A stretch of DNA of 34,201 nt from Chitinivibrionales bacterium. Its GTDB lineage: Bacteria > Fibrobacterota > Chitinivibrionia > Chitinivibrionales > WJKA01. The first letter of the stretch is position 1; each line of letters begins with the position of its first letter. The notes beneath the pieces are model-generated. The model did no database searches, had not been told where the DNA came from, and saw nothing but the letters and a program-made list of their open reading frames with translations. Below are positions 26,152 through 33,508 of this stretch, piece after piece. The stretch covers positions 1 through 34,201 of the forward strand of contig WJLZ01000197.1 in the NCBI GenBank assembly GCA_014728215.1, read 5' to 3'. The translations under genes and the position numbers were made by a program.

Positions 26152-26230
26152 AACTACTCAGATCCCTATGGGTAATTTCAACCGTTATTTTAGCGAAAGC
26201 CGGAATAAAAAACCGACCCCCTGAGTAGTT
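26152..26230. repeat. 10-base inverted repeat flanking the antitoxin leader
   Basis: AACTACTCAG at 26152-26161 and its exact reverse complement at 26221-26230 flank 59 bases upstream of the antitoxin gene. It could be an operator bound by the antitoxin or the ends of a small inserted element. No copy is seen elsewhere in the window. Confidence 0.4.
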
Positions 26231-26275
26231 GCTATTATCTTTGAAAGAAAACCATTAATAAGGAGCAAAGAAACC

Positions 26276-26479
26276 GTGTTCCCAACATACCAAGCAGAGG
26301 TTAAAAAAGGGAAAATTAATCTTCCTGATGATACCAAATTACCTGATGGAACTAAAGTTCTGGTAACAGTTATTTCGGATGACGAACTGAGATTCTGGTC
26401 TGATGCATCTACTACATCTTTAGATAAAATCTGGAACAATGAAGAGGATGATGCATATGCACAGCTACTCTCCGAATGA
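26276..26479 (+). CDS. Type II antitoxin-like protein
   Basis: The 67-residue product begins with an AbrB/AF2212-like strand pattern (YQAEVKKGKINLPDDTKLPD). It ends with a helix common in antitoxins (TSLDKIWNNEEDDAYAQLL), expected to cover the toxin. Translation would start at a GTG preceded by AAGGAG. The toxin frame overlaps its 3' end, the normal layout of such modules, but the toxin is truncated here. The antitoxin itself looks intact. Family assignment is by pattern only. Confidence 0.65.
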   Translation: MFPTYQAEVKKGKINLPDDTKLPDGTKVLVTVISDDELRFWSDASTTSLDKIWNNEEDDAYAQLLSE

Positions 26480-26516
26480 AGTTGTTCTTGCTAAATATCC
26501 ATTTTCAGACTATTGA
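26451..26516 (+). pseudogene. PemK/MazF-like toxin, truncated after about 20 residues
   Basis: A frame overlapping the antitoxin end reads MHMHSYSPNEVVLAKYPFSDY and then stops at TGA (26514-26516). The phrase NEVVLAKYPFSD is the typical start of PemK/MazF endoribonuclease toxins, where it is followed by a K/R-rich RPA(L/V)V segment. No continuation is found in any frame of the next 250 bases. Instead, repetitive intergenic sequence follows. This looks like deletion of the toxin body by replacement or insertion, leaving an orphan antitoxin. Confidence 0.5.
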
Positions 26517-26587
26517 TCATTGAATTATAAATGCGCAGTTATTTCACAAAACAAGAACGAAATTTACGATATACAATTATTTTGATT

Positions 26588-26731
26588 ATAGAACGCTGAC
26601 ACTTCGACAGGCTCAGTGCAGCGCAGGCTCAGTACAAGTGACGCCAATTTGGCTGATTATCGCAGATTTTTTGATACTTTTAGTTTTCTGACCAGCGAAT
26701 ATCAGCTTGATCAGCGTAATTAGCGTTCTAT
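26588..26731. repeat. Composite repeat bounded by a 10-base inverted repeat
   Basis: ATAGAACGCT at 26588-26597 and its exact reverse complement at 26722-26731 bound about 124 bases. Inside are a direct repeat (CAGGCTCAGT twice, six bases apart) within an ACTTCGACAGGCTCAG phrase. On the minus strand there are several 9-base units built on GCTGAT (ACGCTAATT, ACGCTGATC, AAGCTGATA). No protein is encoded. It follows directly on the truncated toxin. It is probably a dispersed intergenic repeat or a small nonautonomous element. Confidence 0.45.
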
Positions 26732-26780
26732 TTTGGACAAGACTGACTTTTTTATATTCATTAAAAAGAAAGGACCCCCA

Positions 26781-27353
26781 ATGTCAGGTAAAAACGTCGT
26801 CCTGTTCGGCCCTCCCGGAGCGGGAAAAGGGACCCAGGCAGCAAAACTCAGAGACCTTCTCGATGTCCCGCATATCTCCACCGGCGATATGTTCCGCTAC
26901 AATATCAAAAATGATACCGAGCTGGGCAAGCTTGCCAAATCCTATTCGGAGAAAGGGCAACTTGTTCCCGATGAAGTCACTATTGCCATGGTCAAGGACC
27001 GGTTGAGCCGGGATGATGTCAAAGCCGGTTTTCTTCTGGACGGATTTCCCCGGAGTGTACCGCAGGCAGAAGCCCTCGACAAAATTTTGAACGAGCTGGG
27101 AATTACCCTCGATCACGTAGTAAACATCGCTGTTTCCGATGACGAAATTCGGGCCAGGCTCTCAAAGCGGGCTTCCATTGAAGGCCGTGCCGATGATGCC
27201 GATCCAGCGGTGATCCAGAACCGGATCGACACCTATAAAAACCAGAGCGAACCATGCCTGGCATACTACCGCCCTAAAGAAATCGTGCGCGATATTGATG
27301 GAATCGGGACTATCGATGAGGTGTTCGATCGTATCAAGGAAGCGGTAGAATAA
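26781..27353 (+). CDS. adk: Adenylate kinase
   Basis: This enzyme interconverts ATP plus AMP and two ADP. The ATG at 26781 follows AAAGGA and gives a 190-residue protein starting MSGKNVVLFGPPGAGKGTQ. The P-loop is at about residues 10-18, with ISTGDMFRYN for AMP binding and LLDGFPRSVPQAE. The LID is the short form without a zinc finger (ASIEGRADDADPAVIQNRI). It is not next to secY or ribosomal-protein genes, which is a common place for adk. The upstream repeat region may have separated it from older neighbours. Confidence 0.96.
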   Translation: MSGKNVVLFGPPGAGKGTQAAKLRDLLDVPHISTGDMFRYNIKNDTELGKLAKSYSEKGQLVPDEVTIAMVKDRLSRDDVKAGFLLDGFPRSVPQAEALDKILNELGITLDHVVNIAVSDDEIRARLSKRASIEGRADDADPAVIQNRIDTYKNQSEPCLAYYRPKEIVRDIDGIGTIDEVFDRIKEAVE

Positions 27354-27440
27354 AAAATGGAGAGTTGGAGTGCTTGGATGATGGAGTATTGGTTGTCTTA
27401 AAAACCCAGTACTCCACTACTCCAACACTCCATCACTCCA
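27352..27440 (-). terminator. Long heptamer-rich hairpin terminator for the glycosyltransferase
   Basis: Arms of about 35 bases built from variants of TGGAGTR pair across a short loop near 27395-27402. The inner stem is TGGAGTATTGG against CCCAGTACTCCA. On the minus strand the stem is followed by CCATTTTTTATTC, a proper T run, so it can stop transcription of the glycosyltransferase. It lies between convergent genes and abuts the adk stop codon. The plus strand has no T run, so it may only protect the adk mRNA. Confidence 0.55.
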
Positions 27441-27451
27441 GATCTTCCCCC

Positions 27452-28588
27452 TCACGCCTTTCGCGAAAACCGCTGCTCTTTCCAGTTAAATTTCCCGAAC
27501 ACCCCGCCGAAAATCGCCGCAACGACCACCGGAAGCTGGATGATCGATGCCGGGAGGATATATTTACGGAGCGCTTCCTGATGAAACATCCGGGCGCCAG
27601 GGAGCATGAGGACATATTCGCCGATCAGCTTGGAGCAGAGCATAATCCCGGCGATTCCAAAGAACACCGGTGCAAAAAAACCGGCAACCAGCGCCGCGAT
27701 AATCCCCACATAAAACAGAAATACCCCTGATAAAACAAACACCTGGTTCAGGCCGTAGTGGACGGTTTTCGACCCCCACCGTTTCCGCTGCTCGAATACG
27801 CCGCGCAGTGTGGGGGTCGGAAGCGTTGTCACAGAGCCTTCACGGTCGAGCATAAACCTGATTTTCCATTTGCCCGATTCGTAAATTCTTTGCAGCAGAA
27901 GATCGTCATCGCCCGATATAATGCTCTCCATCGAGCCATACCCGTCAAGCTCATCAAAAACGCTTTTTCGGAAAGCAAAATTGTTGGCATTGGAGTTTAT
28001 CGGAAGGTTTGCGCCGATCCCGGCGGCGGATATGACCCCGTGCGACAGGAAATCTGTTGCCTGAAGACCGAAAAAGAGCCTGTTCATGCCGTCAACGTAC
28101 GAATATACCGTTACCCCCTGCACCATGCCTGTTTCACCTGTAAAGTACTTGTCGATTGTGGCAAGCCAGGTCGACGGGACCGCGCAATCGGCGTCGGTAA
28201 AGACGATTATTTCATTCCGGGCAGCCCGTACCCCCTGTGCCACGGCATGTTTTTTAGGCGATACTCCGGCCGGCGTTTCAGTTACCTGAATCAGCGAGAG
28301 ATTATTGTGCCGTCGCCGGTACGATGCAACAACATCGGCTGTTGCATCAGTCGAGCGGTCATCGACAATGATAACCTCAAAACGCTCTTCCGGGACCGAC
28401 TGATCCAGCACCCGCTTAAGGCAGTCGCCGATTATTGCTTCTTCATTGTGCGCGGCAATAACAACCGAAAAAGAGAGATTATGCGCCTGCGTCTGCGGTG
28501 AAATGGATAATAATCCCCGGAGAAAAAAGAGGATGCAGGAGAGATAATAGAGCGTTATAACAACAAGAATTATCAACAGGACATGCAT
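27452..28588 (-). CDS. Membrane-bound family 2 glycosyltransferase
   Basis: The 378-residue protein transfers a sugar from a nucleotide donor. An N-terminal membrane helix (VLLIILVVITLYYLSCILFF) precedes a GT-A domain with VVIAAHNEE near residue 43, VDDRST at 75-80, TDADC at 131-135 (metal site), SGDDDLLLQ near 224 and the QRKRW motif near 267 for processive-type GT2 enzymes. Two or three membrane helices close the C-terminus. This plan matches hopanoid, glycan or polysaccharide GT2 enzymes. The acceptor is unknown. It converges on adk and ends with a strong hairpin. Confidence 0.9.
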   Translation of the reverse strand: MHVLLIILVVITLYYLSCILFFLRGLLSISPQTQAHNLSFSVVIAAHNEEAIIGDCLKRVLDQSVPEERFEVIIVDDRSTDATADVVASYRRRHNNLSLIQVTETPAGVSPKKHAVAQGVRAARNEIIVFTDADCAVPSTWLATIDKYFTGETGMVQGVTVYSYVDGMNRLFFGLQATDFLSHGVISAAGIGANLPINSNANNFAFRKSVFDELDGYGSMESIISGDDDLLLQRIYESGKWKIRFMLDREGSVTTLPTPTLRGVFEQRKRWGSKTVHYGLNQVFVLSGVFLFYVGIIAALVAGFFAPVFFGIAGIMLCSKLIGEYVLMLPGARMFHQEALRKYILPASIIQLPVVVAAIFGGVFGKFNWKEQRFSRKA

Positions 28589-28960
28589 TCACATCAAAAT
28601 AAATGCCGCCACAACGGTGTTTCTTCCTGGACTGTATCCGGAGAGTTACGTTATCTCTCGCCCACCGCTGCGCTCTCCTGCAACAGGATCCTTTTGGTCC
28701 CCCGCTTATTCTCCCGAACGGGCAAAAAGGGGCCTTTGGCGCATCTGCAGCAAGAAATTCGGGACAATCGAATTACCGGCGGCTTAAAGTACAAAAGTTC
28801 GTCCGTCCCCGGAAATCCAAGTGGTATTGTGACTTTCTTTGAATCCCTTACATATATTCTTATGAATTTGCCTCCTTTTCAGCTATTCTTTCGTTTCATA
28901 ATGCGGTCATTTATTTTATTGATTGTATTTATTTCTATTTAAATATGCGAGAGGTTCCAA
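28589..28960. other. Noncoding region upstream of the ParD/ParE-like pair
   Basis: About 370 bases with a GC-rich left half and AT-rich right half. Frames of about 80-119 codons can be drawn on the plus strand. They lack a ribosome-binding site, use rare-looking residue combinations and change frame over the same bases, so I do not call a gene. The right end (28900-28955) is AT-rich and probably holds the promoter of the toxin-antitoxin pair. No clear hairpin or RNA is seen. Confidence 0.5.
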
Positions 28961-29143
28961 ATGAAAGTTAAAGATACAGCCCACCAGGTCATTGATTCTC
29001 TTCCTGAGAGAGTTTCAATGGATGATGTTATTCACGCGTTATACGTTGCATCGAAATTTGACCGCGGAGAACGTCAAATTCGAGCCGGAAAAGGCGTTTC
29101 AGACGAAAAAGCAAGAAAAAAGCTCGCAAAATGGCAAAAATAG
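28961..29143 (+). CDS. Antitoxin of a ParD/RelB type pair
   Basis: The 60-residue product (MKVKDTAHQVIDSLPERVSM start) is small and charged, with a C-terminal tail rich in Lys and Arg (SDEKARKKLAKWQK) that could wrap the toxin. A GAGAGG site precedes the ATG. It overlaps the toxin by 13 bases. The DDVIHALYVASKFDRGERQI segment resembles antitoxins found with RelE/ParE toxins in many MAGs. Pairing is by layout. Confidence 0.75.
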   Translation: MKVKDTAHQVIDSLPERVSMDDVIHALYVASKFDRGERQIRAGKGVSDEKARKKLAKWQK

Positions 29144-29421
29144 TCTGGTCGCCCGGCGCACTGGACGACATTGATGCCATAGCCGAATATATTGCTCGCG
29201 ATTCTGTTCATCATGCCTCTCTTTTTATTGACCGACTGTTCGAAACAGCGGATTTATTGCTTGAACAACCCTACCTTGGTCGAATTATTCCTGAAATCGG
29301 TCAGAATTCCTGTCGTGAAATAATCTACGGCTCTTACCGAATAATGTATAAAGTCGAAAAAAGCAATATCTGGATAACAGCTGTGATACATGGTGCAAAA
29401 AATTGGAAACCACCTCGATAA
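29131..29421 (+). CDS. RelE/ParE-family toxin
   Basis: The 96-residue product has the RelE/ParE pattern: VWSPGALDDIDAIAEYIARD at the start, LLEQPYLGRIIPEIGQ in the middle and REIIYGSYRIMYKVE before the last strand. ParE-type toxins poison DNA gyrase, while RelE types cleave mRNA. The sequence (GSYRIMYKVE, no clear RelE catalytic set) fits ParE better. The gene starts within the antitoxin's last codons. The frame is intact, so the pair is probably functional. Confidence 0.88.
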   Translation: MAKIVWSPGALDDIDAIAEYIARDSVHHASLFIDRLFETADLLLEQPYLGRIIPEIGQNSCREIIYGSYRIMYKVEKSNIWITAVIHGAKNWKPPR

Positions 29422-29931
29422 TCGGTTACAAATCAGCTAACTTATGCTCCTAGTGAAAGTGGAGGGCGAAATTGGATTTTTCACTATCATATTCATAAAT
29501 ACAATTTGCTTAAACCGTGGCTATGATTTAAAGAGACCCAAAATATGCAATAGGTTTTAGGAGGCGAGAAGTGTTGTATCTGCGATGGAATAAAGGTGAT
29601 ATTAATAATATTTCGCAATTATCAGTACCATACCTTGATCGGGCTTTACTTCGGAATATATGGAAATTGCGGGGGACGGGCCTGTGGGGAGTCTGCGCTT
29701 GTAAACGAAGCAAAATGTAATTAGAATATAATACAGATTGCTTGAATATTTATTGATTAATCTCATTCAAGATACCTTTATTATTTATATAGAAAATTAA
29801 AGAACAACCAAACAGCCGTTCCATAGCCTCGCAGGCGACATGTATATGCAGCAGCCGAAGCGGTCGTTTACAGACATGCCGGTTTTACGAACCTCATCGT
29901 AAGCAGAATCATTTATCCATCCTCTTCCTTT
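29422..29931. other. 510-base intergenic stretch with a candidate small gene
   Basis: The region is AT-rich and has no similarity that I can name. A 49-codon plus-strand frame with an AGGAGG site at 29571-29720 is listed separately. On the minus strand there is a frame of about 60 codons at 29528-29713 with no supporting site. The part from 29810 to 29930 follows the 604-residue gene on the minus strand and shows no evident terminator. Confidence 0.45.
29571..29720 (+). CDS. Possible 49-residue small protein with strong ribosome-binding site
   Basis: A GTG start is preceded by a perfect AGGAGG six bases upstream. The product (VLYLRWNKGDINNISQLSVP to CACKRSKM) is basic toward its C-terminus and has Cys and Trp residues near the end. 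No membrane segment is visible. It stands alone between a toxin gene and a secreted-protein gene. It could be a fragment of a mobile-element protein. The ribosome-binding site is the only strong support. Confidence 0.3.
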   Translation: MLYLRWNKGDINNISQLSVPYLDRALLRNIWKLRGTGLWGVCACKRSKM

Positions 29932-31746
29932 TCATTTCAGGATCTGAAGTTTATGGATATCGGATTGTATTTCCGAAAATGAAAAGCGATAATAATATAT
30001 TCCATTTGCCGGTATACCGTGAATTTCAACTGTTTTCTTGTTTTCTGATTTTATTGCCTTTAGCACTCTTCCTTTTAAATCATAAATAGTAACCTGCGCC
30101 TGTGCATTCTGAAATTGGGTTGGCACACTTATCGAATAGGTATCTCCCCGGATATTATATGCCATTTTTGCTTTTTGGCCTGTAAATGCGTTTTCTTCCT
30201 GCACAGAAGCATCATATCCATATTTTATTACCAGCGTATCGTTGTTAACCACATATATCAGACTATCTCCTTTATTCCATGAAAAGGTAGAGTCATAGTA
30301 GCCGCTGGACCAGCAAATGTTGGGATAATGCGGATTAAAATATTGTTCCGGAAAATATTCATACTTTGCATGAATGGTTAGCGAAGAAGGTGATAAATTC
30401 AAAGAGATGGCTGAGTTTGAGAAGTGTATGATTGGCTCAGAAAGGATGGTGCCACATGTATATAATTTGAAGTCATCAGGTATTTTTTCACCCGGAATAA
30501 TTGCATGCTTGACTGCCTGATCTTTTGTCGTTACTCTAATCGGATAATAGCAAGAATCAGCATTACATAAACAGATCGAAGGATCACGATTATTCCCATC
30601 ATCATCGTATGTAGCTATTTCAATCTGTTCTAAGCCAATGCCGCTATATATATATGGTCGAGTGTTAACAAATGTGATAAGGCTTTCAGGACTGGTCAGG
30701 GATATGAAAGTTGGATCGTTCTTATAGATATGAAAATGATAATTCCAATCCTCATCCAGAAGCTCTATAGCTGAACCGTTTGGATGCTTTATTAAATTGA
30801 AGTATCGATAATTCGCAGAATCAAGAGTGTAAAATATCCAGTTTTGGTTTTGATGAACGATTAAACTTCCGTTATCTCCAACAGCAGCGCTATTGTTGAT
30901 ATTCCAAAGAGGAAAGCTGCAAACCTGAGTATCAAGTAGAAAAAAGCCCGAACTATCGAAATGATATATGCTACCGGTATATGTTGCTGCATATCCGTCG
31001 CCATAGCATAAAACATCTTCATTCGATGAAATATCATATATGGATTCGTTAACAAATAGATTATCTGCAATATCCCACCTCCTTATAAGCCCGGAAGATC
31101 CTGTAATCCAGATATTGCTGTCACAGATTGCATTTTCAGATTCCGGAATGCTTTTTGGAGACGTCGTCATATTTATTATTTGTTGACCGGCCTTGAATGA
31201 AGAAAGCATTATCGTTTCAATTTTTTCTATAGTGAATGCAGGATTCTCATAAACCGATTCCATTGCAAATGAAATTAAACGTATCTCTCCTGCCGGCTGT
31301 GCAATTGCTAATGAAAAATTCAGATTTTCCAGGTCAAATTTATAAAAACAGAGCGGTGTTGATTGTGTTAATTCAACATTCTCGAGATAGATTTCAACGG
31401 GATTATAGTAATATCGCCAGGGTTGAAATCCTAAGACAAGAGGATAAACCATAGAACTTAATGCCAGATATAGCTTTTTCTGATGCGATACAACAGCAGA
31501 AATTGAATACTCGCCGGAATGCCTGGATGTATAGGATAAAGGGCGCAAAGTGCAGAGCGTGTCCGGCAAGGGCTGGTAGCATTCTTTCCAATAGCTGCAT
31601 AAGCGATCTGAAAAAATATAGCCATTTTCATCTGCAGAACATTGATTGTATTGTGAGTCTGCTTTGAAAGCCAGTATAAATAGAACAGCAAATATCTGTG
31701 TTAGAGCGCTACATGATATTTTTATAGAGTTGAAATATGAAGCCAT
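29932..31746 (-). CDS. Secreted protein with C-terminal sorting-like domain
   Basis: The 604-residue protein has an N-terminal signal (IFAVLFILAFKADSQ) and a beta-rich body. Repeated W-x-I and G-x-L phrases such as WITGSSGLIRRWDIADNLFV suggest a propeller-like fold. Residues about 530-604 form a type A sorting-like domain: QVTIYDLKGRVLKAI, then HGIPANGIYYYRFSF and a final strand HKLQILK. This pattern is known for type 9 secretion cargo in Bacteroidota and for similar domains in Fibrobacterota. Several cysteines near the start of the mature chain may form disulfides. An AGGGAT site precedes the ATG. Enzymatic motifs are not evident. It may be a surface protein. Confidence 0.75.
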   Translation of the reverse strand: MASYFNSIKISCSALTQIFAVLFILAFKADSQYNQCSADENGYIFSDRLCSYWKECYQPLPDTLCTLRPLSYTSRHSGEYSISAVVSHQKKLYLALSSMVYPLVLGFQPWRYYYNPVEIYLENVELTQSTPLCFYKFDLENLNFSLAIAQPAGEIRLISFAMESVYENPAFTIEKIETIMLSSFKAGQQIINMTTSPKSIPESENAICDSNIWITGSSGLIRRWDIADNLFVNESIYDISSNEDVLCYGDGYAATYTGSIYHFDSSGFFLLDTQVCSFPLWNINNSAAVGDNGSLIVHQNQNWIFYTLDSANYRYFNLIKHPNGSAIELLDEDWNYHFHIYKNDPTFISLTSPESLITFVNTRPYIYSGIGLEQIEIATYDDDGNNRDPSICLCNADSCYYPIRVTTKDQAVKHAIIPGEKIPDDFKLYTCGTILSEPIIHFSNSAISLNLSPSSLTIHAKYEYFPEQYFNPHYPNICWSSGYYDSTFSWNKGDSLIYVVNNDTLVIKYGYDASVQEENAFTGQKAKMAYNIRGDTYSISVPTQFQNAQAQVTIYDLKGRVLKAIKSENKKTVEIHGIPANGIYYYRFSFSEIQSDIHKLQILK

Positions 31747-32065
31747 GATATCCCTGCTTCAAATTAGATCGGGATATAGATAACCGATTTATGATAGACC
31801 GTTTTACATCTGAGATTGTTTCTTGTATGTAATATATAATAATCTGAGTCCATTATCAATTAAATTATAGCATACGTGTTTTCTGTTGGAAAACAGGTTG
31901 CATTAGAGCAATGTGGAAAGCAGATCACCTCGAATACCAACAGGAATATGAATTTAAGTTAAGCGCGTATGGTCGCGATTTAGTATATTTAATAAATGCA
32001 AAAGTCCTCTTTACCTGTAGCGGAGACCGTTGGCAGATTAGAAAAGCCGGCAAACAGAAAAGACT
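31747..32065. other. Divergent intergenic region between two secreted-protein genes
   Basis: About 319 bases hold the leaders of two divergent genes. A TATAAT-like hexamer is present on the plus strand near 31836 without a clear -35 box. A small stem (CTGTT/AACAG, GGAA loop) occurs near 31882-31895. A 58-codon plus-strand frame (31911-32087, MWKADHLEYQQEYEF start) overlaps the next gene out of frame and has only a weak AGAG site. I do not call it a gene. No known riboswitch was recognised. Confidence 0.4.
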
Positions 32066-33253
32066 ATGCGCTTTTTGTCAGACATAAAAATCTTTAGTTC
32101 CATTAGATTCGCGCTTTGCCTGGCGGGATTGCCGCTCTGTCTGCAGATAAAAGCAGCAGTCAACCAGCAAATAATCACGAATGCGAAGGAATGGAACCCG
32201 ATATATTCAATATCATATCTTGAAAATGATTCGGCAAAAGCCGTGCTGAGCGATCTTGCCGTATCCGGGGTGGAATGGACATACGACAGTACTCAGTTCC
32301 GATTGTTCCGATGGACCGAAAAAGGACCATCCGGCAATCAATGGATCGAGTATTCTGAAGAAAATGCTTCGCTGTTTGAATTCATTCCCGGCCGGCTTTT
32401 CTGGTTGAAGACGCGGGAGTCAAAGGTTATAAATCCCGGATCTCCACGAGTGGCGATTGTGCAGGATACATTTGAAGTCACATTGGCTTCAAAGCAATTT
32501 ACCGACTTTGCATCGCCTTTTTATCAAAATATTGCCATTAGCGATATACGGCTTGCAACCGGCGATGGTATGGATTCCATGGATTTTTTTGTCTGGACAA
32601 TTGAAGAAAATACGGTCCCGCCCGTAAAAATATATCTGACAGCGCCACTCTACATTCCGTGGATACCCGGACTGGATAATCAATCTTCGGTGATCTGCTC
32701 GGATCCGCTTACAGGTTATTCAATTTATAATCGAGCCGACAATGACCTGACGCTCAGAATTCCTCGTCCGCCATATTCCATGCCACCACCTGAAATGCCG
32801 CCGCAATCATCTGAAGAAACGGCAGGCCCTTCGCCGACCGGTCCCATTCAAATAGACGATCTCCCGCAACATCAACAAGATGCCCTACCGATCAATGATT
32901 TGCCGCTGCACCAATTAATCTACGAGGTCCCGTACAGCACGAAATTCTTTACACAGAAGAACAAAAAAGTTCCTGCTTTCATAAGCAGTGCAAACGGGTT
33001 TTCGGCAAACGGGCATTTTATCATCATCTCCGTACCGGATATTCACTACCGAAAAATGGTGCTGGAACTGCTCGATATCAGAGGAAGAATACTGGCCGAA
33101 ATTGACTTATCGGCGAGAATGGTTTCCAGAAAGTATAAGCTTCCTGTCGACAATATTCCCCTCTCCCCGGGAACCTCTATATATCCGGCCCGCATGAAAT
33201 TAGAGCGCCTCGACGGCAAAAAAGAAAAAAAAAGCTACCGGTTAATATTTTAG
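32066..33253 (+). CDS. Secreted protein with proline-rich linker and sorting-like C-terminus
   Basis: The 395-residue protein has a signal peptide (FALCLAGLPLCLQIKAA). Residues 30-230 form a beta-rich region with many aromatic residues (WNPIYSISYLEND, FRLFRWTEKGPSGNQWIEYS). Residues about 232-290 are a Pro/Gln-rich linker with a short repeat (DDLPQHQQDALP, NDLPLHQ). The C-terminal 75 residues (KMVLELLDIRGRILAEIDLS to KKEKKSYRLIF) resemble a divergent sorting domain like that of the neighbouring 604-residue protein. The ribosome-binding site (AGAAAAG) is weak. It is divergent from that neighbour, so they may share control and location. Function unknown. Confidence 0.7.
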   Translation: MRFLSDIKIFSSIRFALCLAGLPLCLQIKAAVNQQIITNAKEWNPIYSISYLENDSAKAVLSDLAVSGVEWTYDSTQFRLFRWTEKGPSGNQWIEYSEENASLFEFIPGRLFWLKTRESKVINPGSPRVAIVQDTFEVTLASKQFTDFASPFYQNIAISDIRLATGDGMDSMDFFVWTIEENTVPPVKIYLTAPLYIPWIPGLDNQSSVICSDPLTGYSIYNRADNDLTLRIPRPPYSMPPPEMPPQSSEETAGPSPTGPIQIDDLPQHQQDALPINDLPLHQLIYEVPYSTKFFTQKNKKVPAFISSANGFSANGHFIIISVPDIHYRKMVLELLDIRGRILAEIDLSARMVSRKYKLPVDNIPLSPGTSIYPARMKLERLDGKKEKKSYRLIF

Positions 33254-33287
33254 AGTGCGGGATTTGGGCTCGCACCAGTGCAACTTC

Positions 33288-33460
33288 TTTAAACCTAAAT
33301 TCCGCAGTCGAGCGTGGATAAGATGCGTAAGATATTGCGTCAGATAGCCTTGCGAAAACCGCAGGTGTGCCCGGGGAGGCACAGTGAGGATTTTTGCAAG
33401 GATAGATGGCGCAAGAGCTTATGCAGATTGCCACGATTCAACTGCGGATTTTAGGTTAAA
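33288..33460. repeat. 173-base nested imperfect palindrome
   Basis: Arms of about 84 bases (33288-33371 and 33378-33460) are complementary over nearly their whole length, around three quarters identity by eye. The outer ends are AACCTAAA and TTTTAGGTT with CCGCAGT against ACTGCGG. The middle pairs CCTTGCGAAAA with TTTTTGCAAGG. The centre is TGTGCC/GGCACA around a 6-base loop. It sits between two convergent genes, so it would form a very long hairpin in both transcripts. It resembles a MITE or a large palindromic unit rather than a simple terminator, because there is no T run next to the arms. No second copy is evident in this window. Confidence 0.75.
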
Positions 33461-33508
33461 ATCAAAAATCCCGGCAATTCCGTCAATCCTGTATCTTTTG
33501 CAAATATT

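Noticed and set aside
28583-28942. Plus-strand frames of 79-119 codons upstream of the ParE pair
   Set aside because: No ribosome-binding site, overlap of two frames over the same bases and unlikely amino-acid composition. I treat the region as noncoding.
31911-32087. 58-codon frame starting MWKADHLEYQ
   Set aside because: It overlaps the next gene out of frame, has only a weak site and shows no recognisable pattern.
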